Below are positions 14,401 through 23,143 of a stretch of 40,747 bases of DNA, piece by piece (position 1 is the stretch's first letter; each line of letters begins with the position of its first letter). This DNA is from a virus: positions 1-40,747 of the IMG/VR virus record IMGVR_UViG_3300006922_000057. The stretch is one strand, 5' to 3'. A model generated the notes under the pieces. That model worked only from the letters and a program-made list of their open reading frames with translations. It was not told the origin of the DNA and did no database searches. A program made the translations under genes and the position numbers.

Positions 14401-17400
14401 CATTAATTATAGGATCTATTGAACCACCAGTTCCTCCGTATTTAGGATCATCCTTTACTGCTCTATCAGCATCAGAAGTTAAAGATTGTGAAACACTATT
14501 GGTAATATTTTCTAGTTCTTTCATGAACTTTTTATTTCCAATTTTATTTTTAGATTTTAAAAGTAAATTAACAAATTCTGTATTATATATAAATAAGTCT
14601 TTATTATGCTCATTATGAAATCTTTTACCTCCAGGTCTTGTAGCTTCTCCAATTAAAGATAGATACTCCATAGGTGCAAGACCTTTAATTATACCTGTGG
14701 CTTGACCTGTTTGTATTTGAAGAAAAGTTATTATATCTTCTAATGTTTCTTTTGTAGGGCTTTCTTTATAAACTTCTGATAGTTTTTCGTAAGTATACTT
14801 TATAGCTTCTCTATTAGCATCCATAGTTCTTTCATAAGCATCAGGTAATAATTTACCATTAGCATCCACTAATTTAGGATTGCTTAATTGATCTCTACCA
14901 AAAGAAGTTAAATAACTTTTATACTGCTCTCCTTGAGAAGATTCCCAAAGAGGAAACCTAACCTTAGCAGCTTCAATTTCTTTTTCCCATTTTTTCTTAA
15001 AACCTGTTTCGCTATAGTTAACCATGAAAACATCATCCATAAAATCTAGTCTTTCACCTTTGCTTTCAATTTTACCAAACACATCTTTAAATTCAGCTAT
15101 ACCAAAGTATTCAGCATCTCCTTTTTTTCCTTTATATTTTTTAAGACCAAAAGTTTTCAACGAACCTTCTCCAAAAGTATTTCTTACATACTTTGAAAAA
15201 TTATCATTTTCTAATAATTCAGGAAACTTTTTAAGAATTTTATTAAAACTTTTTATAGTTCTATCTCTATTTTCTGCACTAGTTACGTTTTTACTTCTAG
15301 TACCAGGGGCTATTGGTTGTAAATCTTTAAAGCCAGATAGCTTTCTTAAACCAGGTAATGCTTTGCTCCATCTAGATATGCTTAGCTCTTCTTCTTTTTC
15401 TATTTCTTCAAGAGTCATGTCCTCTCGTCTAGCTTGTTTCTCTCTTTCAATTTTTATTTTTGGATCAACTACAAATTTTTGCAAGTGGCTAACTACAGCT
15501 TTCTTTTGTTCGTCAGTAGTAGTAAGAGACAATTTAGTAATAAAGTCACTAGCGTTTCTTTGAGCAGCTAGAGCTTTAATATCTTTTGGTGTTAATTTTT
15601 CTCCTGAATTTAATTTCTCAACTACTTCTTCTAAAAAATCTACATCGTTTAAACTCATGGAAGCTAAGTTTTCAGACTTACCAGATTTTAAATCTTCTAT
15701 TTCGTTAGCTGTTAATTCTTTTATTTTTCTTATCTGAGCGTTAGTTACAGCTTTTCCATCTTGATGTATTAATGCTTTTATTCTTTGATCAATCTTTCCG
15801 TTTTCTTTTAAAGTTTCAAAAGAACCATCTTCTTTTATACCAAAATATTCTAGAAATTTACTTCTATTAAATGGTAGTTTTTCTTGACCTTTTAATCCTG
15901 CTCCTGTACTTACCCTATCTCCTTGTTTGTAAAAAGCGTCTAATAAAACTTTTTGAACGCCAGTAGAAGTTTCTTTTAAAGATTCTTTAGCTGTCTTAGT
16001 GGTTTTACCATCAGGTAAAAGTTGATAAAGCATTTCAGCATTATCTACAATATACTGTTGAGCGGAAGTCACTTCTTTCTGAGATAATCTAGTTGAGGTT
16101 TTACCTTTAAAAGTTCCATCTTCATTATTAATTTTACCGTCTTTAACTCCAAAATCTTTACTTATGTTAGATAAGTCAGGAGTTGTTTTATAACTTTCTA
16201 TAATTAAATTTGAATCTTCAATTCTATTATCTAAAAGCCTAGCTGATGCTTCTGGCTCTTGCAACACTGTGGTAACATCAAGTTTTCCTGTAGCTGGATC
16301 AATAAATTTTTCCGGTATAGAACTAACGTCTCCACTGGTACTAAAAGTTTGATCAACAAGATTTTCTAAACCTCCTGATTCTCCGTCCCCTAAGTCTGAC
16401 TCACTAATCTCTCTATCAAATGATCCTACTTTTTTTAATGTATTTACAACCTGTTTTGTGAATCCCATGTTTAAATAAGCGCCAACATCGTTTTTATTAG
16501 CGTCGTATCTCTCAGCGTATTCATAGAGTTTTAATTGTAATTCAAAAGCAGCTTCTTCTTTTATATCTTTTGACAATTTAAATCCAGTAATTGTTTCATA
16601 TTTATTTAATGAATTATATATTAAATTTTTATTATTGTCAACTATTTGATCTCTTTGTTTTCTATTCGGTTTACCGTCTGGATTTTTAAGTATTTCAGCT
16701 CTTAATTTTCTATTATCTTCAACTATTTCTTTTGTAGTTTTCTTAACTACTGTACCTTCTAAATCTAAAGAAGATTTAATTTCTTTTTCAATATTAGCTT
16801 TATCAGCTTTTCTATTAGCTTCTGCATTACTTAAGTTATCTATATCAACATCTGGAATACTTTTTTTATCGGTAAAACCCATAAGCTCAGATACAAGACT
16901 TTCAGCTCCTCCTTGTCCTCTAATTCCTTTCCTAGATAATATACCTATATTTTCAACTACATCTTTAGCTGTTTTAGGTAATGGACTTTTTACTCCAGTT
17001 TGAATTAATATGTCTTTAATTTCTAACTTTATTTCATTTAAAAGACTAGAAGCCAAGGCAGGATTTGTATAATAAGCTTCTGGACTACTTAAATACTCAC
17101 CCATAAAAGATAAATATTCTTCTGCTAATAATTTTTTACCTTCTGGAGCGTTTGTATTTATATTATATTTATCTATAATTCTTTGTTCTAATTCTTTACC
17201 ACTAAACTCTCCAAACTGGTAATCATAAAATTGAGACATACCGTCTTTTGCTAAATTTTCAAGCGCTGCTGGATTTTTTTTATAGTACTCTTTTTGAAGT
17301 AAATGAGTTAACTCATGTATTTCTTTTCCTGGCGTATAAAGATCCATGTCTATAGTTATAGTGTTTGTATTAGGATCAAACTCAGCAGTAGATTTACTTT

Positions 17401-20400
17401 TTCTAAAATTATTTTTTCTAAATCTAGCTCCTCTACCAACCACAACGTTGACGCCTTTAAAATCTGGACTAAATGCTTGTATGCCCTTAACCCAAGGATC
17501 TACGTATCTTTTTGTAAGATTGTTTTTAAAAGCTTCAACTTCTTTTTTATATTCTTTTACTGTTTCAGGATTTGTGCTTTCAAACTTTTCTCTACTTGGT
17601 GGAGTTAGTTCTACATAAGCTATTTCATATTGTATTAAGTTTTGTAACTCATTTACACCAGATGTTAAGTTTTCTACTTGTTCTTTTTCTTTAGGGCTAA
17701 GATCCTTAAGATCTCTTAGTAATCCAGGAGCTTCTTTTTCTCCATTAATCAGTCTAGTCGGTCCTCTTCTAACATCTTCTATCCTCTTATTAAGCTTATT
17801 TCTTAACTCTATCTTTTTACTTGTAGGAATAACATCGTTCCCTTTAAGACCCATAGCTCCAAATCCGGAAAATATACCAGTTTGAACCATAATTCTTTCT
17901 TCAAGAGGACCTAACTTTCCATAAAGTTCCTCTATTGAAGTTTCAAAATTTTTCTCTCCTCTTATACTTGCAGAAACAGCACTAACTGCACTTGCGACTT
18001 CTGAAGACACAGCTCCTAATGGCCCAGATGCTATTAGTTTTTGAAAAACAGGTTGAAGAGCTCTATAGTTTTTACCCCATTTTATTGTTGTTCTACCAAG
18101 AGATCCAACACTAAAGAAAACAGCGCCAGTTCCGTACTCAGCATCTAAAGCTATTTGCATTTGTATATCTTCAACAATAGCACCCATTACAAACTTCTTA
18201 ATACCTTTCAAGCCGTTATAATACTTTTTCCAACCTAAAGCGTTTAAAGCTTGTCCACCACCCATTAGTAAAGGCATTTCTGGAATGAAACTACCAATAC
18301 CTTGAGCTATTTGATTACTTACAGATACTTTTACAGCTTCTTTTTGCTCTGGTGTTAATTCTATTTCAACACCTGACAATGACTTTACTTCATAAGCACT
18401 TGTTACTATAGCTGAGTTTATAGCAGCTATTCTGTCTTGGGGTGACATTCCTTTTGAATATACAATATTTTTAGCTTCTTTGTCATTATATCCAAACTTT
18501 TCTAAAGTACTTACGAATGTAGAAGTTGCAAGAGTCTTTAAAAAACCATCTTTCTCTATAGCTGATATGTCTACGTTCCCAGCATACATGCTCCAATAAG
18601 CATTAGCTAAGGTTTCTACTTCATCATATTCTTCGTTATATATTTTAATAGCTTCAACATCTTGCTTGCTAGCCATGTTAAGCATTTCGTCAAAAAAGCC
18701 CTCAAAATCTCTTTGATCTATTCCTAATTGTCTCAACTTAAGTAAAGATATTTCTACTTCACCATTTTTATCAACATTGATACCAGCAGTTCTAAGATTA
18801 TTTTTTAAAGTAGTATAACCACTTTCAAAGCCTGAAGGAATTTTTAATTTTATTTTAGACTCACTTCCTTGCTTACGCAATGTCTGTAAATTTATTATTT
18901 CTTTATTGAATATATTACCAATAGCTTCTCTTTGAGTAAGTAAAGGATTAGACTCTTGTTCTGATTTTATTGAATCTTCAATTCCAGATTGTGCATCATC
19001 AGCTATGTTAATCAACTTATCTATACTTGCTTCAGAAAAACCTCTATCGTTAAAAAAGTTTTTAGTTAATTCTCCGGCTGTAGTTTTAACTTCTACTGAA
19101 CCAAAGTCCTCACCAAACCTACCTGGTATATTGGTTGTTGTTGTAGCATTCTCTTCTCTTTGAAGCTGTAGTACTTGATAATTACTTTGCTTATTAAACA
19201 ACTGTAAATCTAAAGCTTTTAATTCATTCTTTTTAGCTTCTTCATCATATTCAATTGTTAACTCTTTCTTATTAACTTGATCAATTTTATTTTGTAATAT
19301 GTTTATATCTTTTGATATATCACCTTGCTTAATACTTAACTCTTGGTTTTTTAATTCTTGCTGTGTTAATTTAGAATTAAAATTACTTATTGTTTTACTT
19401 TTAAAATCTTCATCAACTTCTATACTTGAAAGACTTATGGATCTATTTTCGTCATACTCTTGCTCTATAAAAACTTTATTTTCTGCCATTAAGTTATTAT
19501 ACATGTTGTCAAAAGAGCTTTTATATATACCTATCTCAGTATTAGTTCTTAACTCATCAATTAATTTTGCTTTAATTTGATCATGGTTTTCCGCGGTTAA
19601 AGTAAACTTTTCTTTACCTGGTGTATTTTCATTACCAATACCATATTTCCAAGGGTTTCTAAAGGCATCTTTTTGTAATATATCTAACTCTGTTATTAAA
19701 CTAACCGCTTGTTCTTTGCTAGGATTTACAGCATCACCCGCACCTTTAAAATCACCTGTTGGCTTCTCGCCAACTGGTCTTATTTTTGGTTGATCATCAT
19801 ATGTGCCAATTTTTATTGACCTAATTCCATCTAGTCCAACTTCGCCAGTTGCTTTATATATTAAGTTAGACTCTTCGTTAAACTCAGGATTATCGTTTAT
19901 AAAGTTAATAAAGCTATTGTATGCTTTTTTACTCTCACTTAGTGCATCTTCTTCTATTAAACCTTCTTGACCTATAGGTATGTTAACATCTCCACTACTT
20001 CTTCTACTCTTAGTATTATATATAGTTCCTAGCTTTATAGTTTCATTTGTTCCAGTCTCTTTATTTATAACAGTAAAGCTATCACTACCTGGCTCAACTT
20101 GTTTGAAAACAAAATTAGGATATAAAGAATTTAGTTCAGGTACTATTTTTTCTTCACTTTTTAATTTAAAGTCTTCAAAAGATATTTTAACGTCAACGTC
20201 TTCTATAGGTGGTATTTTAATAATATCCTTGTGTCTTTCTAAATACTCATCTATACTTAATCCATCTACATCTGCAGCTTCTTGTATTTTATCGGTAGTA
20301 AAAGAAGCACCTTTATACTTATATTTTACAGGTTCTTTTTCAACAGTATCTTCCTCTGTCTCAACTTCAATATTGTTTTTTTCTTCTGAATTAACACCCA

Positions 20401-20455
20401 CTTCCTCAACTATTTCTTCAGTTGGTGTATTTTCACTAAGTACTTCTTCAATCAT
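11468..20455 (-). CDS. Giant multidomain internal virion / ejection protein (2995 aa)
   Basis: Likely packaged in the capsid and ejected with the DNA, like the last large protein of T7-like (gp16) and crAss-like gene orders. Regions seen: acidic N-terminus; coiled-coil-rich 200-650; hydrophobic/amphipathic stretch about 715-870 that could insert in membranes; zincin motif HELTH at 1047-1051 with AEEYL as possible third-ligand site; a helical segment 1263-1352 resembling sigma region 2; HAD phosphatase domain about 2130-2300 with DFDDT (2139-2143), ILTARAP and FYFADDAP; a conserved-looking block with NTPMQY (2737-2742); and a very basic tail. It does not show a DxDGD-type polymerase motif. It is the last gene of the unit, 9 bases after its neighbour. 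Confidence 0.75.
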   Translation of the reverse strand: MIEEVLSENTPTEEIVEEVGVNSEEKNNIEVETEEDTVEKEPVKYKYKGASFTTDKIQEAADVDGLSIDEYLERHKDIIKIPPIEDVDVKISFEDFKLKSEEKIVPELNSLYPNFVFKQVEPGSDSFTVINKETGTNETIKLGTIYNTKSRRSSGDVNIPIGQEGLIEEDALSESKKAYNSFINFINDNPEFNEESNLIYKATGEVGLDGIRSIKIGTYDDQPKIRPVGEKPTGDFKGAGDAVNPSKEQAVSLITELDILQKDAFRNPWKYGIGNENTPGKEKFTLTAENHDQIKAKLIDELRTNTEIGIYKSSFDNMYNNLMAENKVFIEQEYDENRSISLSSIEVDEDFKSKTISNFNSKLTQQELKNQELSIKQGDISKDINILQNKIDQVNKKELTIEYDEEAKKNELKALDLQLFNKQSNYQVLQLQREENATTTTNIPGRFGEDFGSVEVKTTAGELTKNFFNDRGFSEASIDKLINIADDAQSGIEDSIKSEQESNPLLTQREAIGNIFNKEIINLQTLRKQGSESKIKLKIPSGFESGYTTLKNNLRTAGINVDKNGEVEISLLKLRQLGIDQRDFEGFFDEMLNMASKQDVEAIKIYNEEYDEVETLANAYWSMYAGNVDISAIEKDGFLKTLATSTFVSTLEKFGYNDKEAKNIVYSKGMSPQDRIAAINSAIVTSAYEVKSLSGVEIELTPEQKEAVKVSVSNQIAQGIGSFIPEMPLLMGGGQALNALGWKKYYNGLKGIKKFVMGAIVEDIQMQIALDAEYGTGAVFFSVGSLGRTTIKWGKNYRALQPVFQKLIASGPLGAVSSEVASAVSAVSASIRGEKNFETSIEELYGKLGPLEERIMVQTGIFSGFGAMGLKGNDVIPTSKKIELRNKLNKRIEDVRRGPTRLINGEKEAPGLLRDLKDLSPKEKEQVENLTSGVNELQNLIQYEIAYVELTPPSREKFESTNPETVKEYKKEVEAFKNNLTKRYVDPWVKGIQAFSPDFKGVNVVVGRGARFRKNNFRKSKSTAEFDPNTNTITIDMDLYTPGKEIHELTHLLQKEYYKKNPAALENLAKDGMSQFYDYQFGEFSGKELEQRIIDKYNINTNAPEGKKLLAEEYLSFMGEYLSSPEAYYTNPALASSLLNEIKLEIKDILIQTGVKSPLPKTAKDVVENIGILSRKGIRGQGGAESLVSELMGFTDKKSIPDVDIDNLSNAEANRKADKANIEKEIKSSLDLEGTVVKKTTKEIVEDNRKLRAEILKNPDGKPNRKQRDQIVDNNKNLIYNSLNKYETITGFKLSKDIKEEAAFELQLKLYEYAERYDANKNDVGAYLNMGFTKQVVNTLKKVGSFDREISESDLGDGESGGLENLVDQTFSTSGDVSSIPEKFIDPATGKLDVTTVLQEPEASARLLDNRIEDSNLIIESYKTTPDLSNISKDFGVKDGKINNEDGTFKGKTSTRLSQKEVTSAQQYIVDNAEMLYQLLPDGKTTKTAKESLKETSTGVQKVLLDAFYKQGDRVSTGAGLKGQEKLPFNRSKFLEYFGIKEDGSFETLKENGKIDQRIKALIHQDGKAVTNAQIRKIKELTANEIEDLKSGKSENLASMSLNDVDFLEEVVEKLNSGEKLTPKDIKALAAQRNASDFITKLSLTTTDEQKKAVVSHLQKFVVDPKIKIEREKQARREDMTLEEIEKEEELSISRWSKALPGLRKLSGFKDLQPIAPGTRSKNVTSAENRDRTIKSFNKILKKFPELLENDNFSKYVRNTFGEGSLKTFGLKKYKGKKGDAEYFGIAEFKDVFGKIESKGERLDFMDDVFMVNYSETGFKKKWEKEIEAAKVRFPLWESSQGEQYKSYLTSFGRDQLSNPKLVDANGKLLPDAYERTMDANREAIKYTYEKLSEVYKESPTKETLEDIITFLQIQTGQATGIIKGLAPMEYLSLIGEATRPGGKRFHNEHNKDLFIYNTEFVNLLLKSKNKIGNKKFMKELENITNSVSQSLTSDADRAVKDDPKYGGTGGSIDPIINDELLTTFLNPGSPSRTLSLRDFSGKNVNTIAKILLKRYGKKEAENILTKFPPSKAKVEVEQQIEYPRTEVVKNNVEVLKEASMSSKDLNQTQVVNTLKTRDKAISNARVRNKTVKKARVFDFDDTVARTNSKVFAEKDGERKVLTAEEFAKQGKGLVDAGWKMDFSDFNRVVEGKKGPLFELMKKIKESAGDRDMFILTARAPESAPAIKEFLDVMGIEIPLENITGLGNSTGEAKADWLVNKAAEGYNDFYFADDAPQNVKAVRDALEVLDVKSKTQQAYASQDLSAEFNKNIEESTGIGAEKVFSDIKAEIRGNKARKQKFFIPPSAEDFTGLLYTTLGKGKKGEAHMKFYQDNLLNPYSRAMENLSTDRVNLMDDFKALKKQLDVPKDLRLKTESGFTNEQAVRTYLWNKTGQEIPGISKTDLKELNDIVSESPKLQAFADQILSITKGDGYSKPGKNWAVGTITTDLMDLLNTDKRSKYLQDFNQNKDLIFSKDNLNKLEAAYGKKYRLALENSLTRMNSGSNRVSGGNKLSNDVLDYINNSTAVTMFLNTRSALLQTISSANYINWSFNNPAKAGAAFANQPQYWKDFTKLINSDYLKDRRNGLKLNINESEIADAAKTSKNKAKAALNYILEKGYAPTKYADSFAIASGGALFYRNRIKDLIKKEGKTEKEAEEIAMKEWRDVSELSQQSSDPSKISQQQSTDLGRVILQYVNTPMQYARMQKRDIQDIANKRRIPGKTLAESNRIRVSRIAYYGFLQNMMFNGLQQGAFALGFGDDESEMSTKQIEASDKDKDKKLFKVANGMIDSQLRGLGLGGVTLQVIKNLGIDIYDRSKKDNPEYSEAYKKLLDFSPSIKSKLTRFQSAAYPFDSKKRKEEVFEKGFSLDNPAYESAAKVITATTNFPLDRMYRKVENLKAAAEADTEAWQAVALLLGWPAWQIKNQEKIQPPKSRKIKIRSGVKAKSGKKKIVIR

Positions 20456-20464
20456 ATTAAATAT

Positions 20465-22414
20465 TTATGGTGTGGTTCCAGTTCCAGTTGGTAAAGTTAC
20501 ATTGTTAGCATTGCCAGATGATACTGGTGTGTTACCACTAATGTTCTGGTTTATTAAAGGATTTGGATCTACATTTGTAGAAGTTCCTGACTGATTGCCT
20601 TTATAAAGTTTCATTGATTCTTTTAAAACTGTAGGAGTTGCCATTCCGCTAACTTTTCTAAGTTCTCTTATAAAGTTATCTTTAGCCTCTAAATCTTTTC
20701 TTTGAACATAAGTGTTTCCACTTCTAATATATAAAGAGGATTTATTAAGCATTATTGGATTACCATTTACATCAACTATTTCCTGATTAGAACTTAAATC
20801 TGCTCCACTCATATACTTATCGTTACCATACATGTTTAACAACTCTAATTGACCTTTGAAATTATCTTTTTTCAACTTAGGATAATTTGTTAAAATAGAT
20901 TCTAAACCTACATTAATGTCACCTTCTTGAGTTTGACCAATTGGAGTTCCAAAATAATTGTTAGCAAAATTTCTTTGTGAACTTGGTATAGATATAGCTG
21001 AAGTAAGAAGATTTTTTGCATCTTGTTTTTGTATAGTATTACTTAACGATACGTCAGATCTTGAAAAAGATACATTTTCTTCAGCCATGAACCTAGCATA
21101 CATGTCATTATAAAGCAGTTCTTTAGCTCTCTCTCTTTGTGCATATGAGTCTTTATTCCACTGATAAGAGTTTTTTACATCTTCTAAAGTGTAAACTCCC
21201 CCGGTGGGCTTAGGATCACCTGGTTTGGCTTCTAAAGGTCCACCCATTAATTGCCAATTGTTTTGAACAATATTCCCAGTATAAGAGGTTGTACCTAACC
21301 CGTTTAAGTCTATTTGTTCATCTACGTAGTTTCTTAATTTTTCTTTAGCTTTATCTAAATCTCTAATTTTTTGAATCGTAACAACCTTAGAGTCACCTCC
21401 ATCGTCAATTGATTTTTTGTAAGTTTTATTAATTCCTTTAAAGTCCACGTTGCTACCTTCCTTGTGCCCGTCTAAAAACTCTTTGTATTTTTTACCATCT
21501 GTTACTCCTATAAATGCTCCACCTGTTCTTTCTATTGATCTAGAAAGCTCTTCTTGAGTCATCTTAAAAGTTGAACCATCACTTTTGGTGTATCTAACAA
21601 AAGGATCACTACCATCACCTGGGTTAATATATTTATAAGCGCCTTTGTTTACACCAAAGCTTAAATCTTTAGCTATATTTAACTTTAAATCAAACTGATC
21701 TTCATTTGTGAAGTATAATGGAACTCCATCTTTACCTTTTTTAGGTGGTAATGGTAAGCCATCTTCAGTCCAAGGGCCACCTGGGTTGTTAGGGTTTGTG
21801 TGTTCTCCAATCTTATATAATGTAGCTATTAAAGGTATACCTTTAGTTCTATCAATATTTATTATCTCCTTTACTTGTGAATATTCTTCTTTTTTATAAT
21901 CAAGATCTTTTAAACTAGAGAAATTAGCTATCATTTGATTAGACAATTGGTCATCAATGGCTTCTCCAGGTTCATTTCCTAAAGCATTGTAAACTTCTTG
22001 ATCTAGTCCAGCTGCGGTTAATTCTGCTTGAAGTTCTAAAGGTGGAAGATTTTTACTTCTTATTTCTTTATACTTTTCACCCTGTTCAATTGTTAAATTA
22101 GCTACAGTACCTTCTTCTCCATAACCATCTTTACCAAACCTTAACTCACCACTTTTAACTTTTTTAGTAAGTAAAATACTTTTATCAACTTCTTTTTGAA
22201 TTTCTTGTTGCTCTTTATTTAATAATAAATCTTGCTGTATTTTATCTTTTTCTTCTTTTTCTTTTTTCTTCTGATCACTTAAAGCTTTTTGTTGCTCTTT
22301 ATTTTTCTGAGCTTGAACAGCTGCTATAGCTTTAGAAGTAGAATCACTTATGGCTTTCGATGCTTTAGAAAAACTAGTATCTAAAACTAAACTTGGTTGA
22401 CTATATGTTCCCAT
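20465..22414 (-). CDS. Internal virion protein (649 aa)
   Basis: Unrecognised by motif; assigned by place between a gp14-like and a gp16-like protein. The N-terminus (residues 15-90) is a Lys/Glu/Gln-rich coiled coil with Ala-Ser repeats (KASKAISDSTSKAIAAVQA). The centre is globular and polar. The C-terminus is a low-complexity Asn/Thr/Ser/Pro tail ending TLPTGTGTTP. Architecture fits a cargo protein that forms an ejected trans-envelope tube with its neighbours. The leader AAAATAAATTAAATG has no SD. No enzymatic motif was found. Confidence 0.6.
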   Translation of the reverse strand: MGTYSQPSLVLDTSFSKASKAISDSTSKAIAAVQAQKNKEQQKALSDQKKKEKEEKDKIQQDLLLNKEQQEIQKEVDKSILLTKKVKSGELRFGKDGYGEEGTVANLTIEQGEKYKEIRSKNLPPLELQAELTAAGLDQEVYNALGNEPGEAIDDQLSNQMIANFSSLKDLDYKKEEYSQVKEIINIDRTKGIPLIATLYKIGEHTNPNNPGGPWTEDGLPLPPKKGKDGVPLYFTNEDQFDLKLNIAKDLSFGVNKGAYKYINPGDGSDPFVRYTKSDGSTFKMTQEELSRSIERTGGAFIGVTDGKKYKEFLDGHKEGSNVDFKGINKTYKKSIDDGGDSKVVTIQKIRDLDKAKEKLRNYVDEQIDLNGLGTTSYTGNIVQNNWQLMGGPLEAKPGDPKPTGGVYTLEDVKNSYQWNKDSYAQRERAKELLYNDMYARFMAEENVSFSRSDVSLSNTIQKQDAKNLLTSAISIPSSQRNFANNYFGTPIGQTQEGDINVGLESILTNYPKLKKDNFKGQLELLNMYGNDKYMSGADLSSNQEIVDVNGNPIMLNKSSLYIRSGNTYVQRKDLEAKDNFIRELRKVSGMATPTVLKESMKLYKGNQSGTSTNVDPNPLINQNISGNTPVSSGNANNVTLPTGTGTTP

Positions 22415-22440
22415 TTAATTTATTTTTATTATTATTTTAA

Positions 22441-23133
22441 TCACCCTAACGTTCCGCCTAGTTCTACCATGCTTCCAGTAAATGCTCCTATAGATTGTAA
22501 ACCAGCGCTCTTGTATTCCATTTGCTGAGCTAAAGCATTGTCATGTAGCGCTTGAGCTCTGTCTAGATCTGTTTTCTCTCTTTCTTCAACAGCATTAAAA
22601 GCAAATTGATCCGCGGCTAATTGACCTTGTTGTACCCTTATTTTTTCAGCCATAATTTGCTGCTGTAGTTGTTGCTCTCCTTGAGCTCTTAATTTTTCAT
22701 TAGAAGCTTCTTGCTGTTCTATATTAGCTGCTATATTTTGCTTACTTCTAGAGGCGGCTTGTGCTAAAGCAGTTGCGCCACCAGCGCCCATACCTCCAGC
22801 CTGCATAGCATCTAATGTATTTGCTAAAGCTATATCTGTTTGCTCCATTTGTATTTTAGCAGCCCCTGTAGCAACGCTTAAGCTAGCATATGGATTTTTT
22901 AATCCTCCTGATAAATCTTTAATATTTTCACCAAAATCTGGTATTTCTTGTCTAGCATTAGCTAAATTTGTTATATCATCATTTAATGATTCTATATTTG
23001 AATTCATAGCGTTTGCAGATCCCATTGCAAAAGCAGCATTGACACCCTGCATTGCTACACCAGCAATCATTAAAGCAGGTATAACACCTTGAGTAGGTTC
23101 TATTATAATTGTTTGAAATATTTCTAATAACAT
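22441..23133 (-). CDS. Internal virion protein, T7 gp14-like position (230 aa)
   Basis: Start chosen at the internal Met preceded by the A-rich leader TTAAAAATAAAAATATG. A Met nine residues upstream would overlap the preceding gene by 17 bases and has no such leader. The N-terminus is a hydrophobic helix (PALMIAGVAMQGVNAAFAMG). The middle has a Gly-rich hinge (QAGGMGAGGATALAQAASRS). The second half is a long Gln/Ala/Glu helix (EQQLQQQIMAEKIRVQQGQL). Small size, Ala/Gln helices and position before two larger cargo proteins agree with a pore- or channel-forming ejection protein. Function inferred. Confidence 0.6.
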   Translation of the reverse strand: MLLEIFQTIIIEPTQGVIPALMIAGVAMQGVNAAFAMGSANAMNSNIESLNDDITNLANARQEIPDFGENIKDLSGGLKNPYASLSVATGAAKIQMEQTDIALANTLDAMQAGGMGAGGATALAQAASRSKQNIAANIEQQEASNEKLRAQGEQQLQQQIMAEKIRVQQGQLAADQFAFNAVEEREKTDLDRAQALHDNALAQQMEYKSAGLQSIGAFTGSMVELGGTLG

Positions 23134-23143
23134 ATTTTTATTT

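Noticed and set aside
11468-20455. Virion RNA polymerase (N4- or crAss-like) in the giant protein
   Set aside because: No DxDGD-type or N4 single-subunit polymerase motif was found on reading the sequence; the clear Asp motif is the HAD DFDDT.
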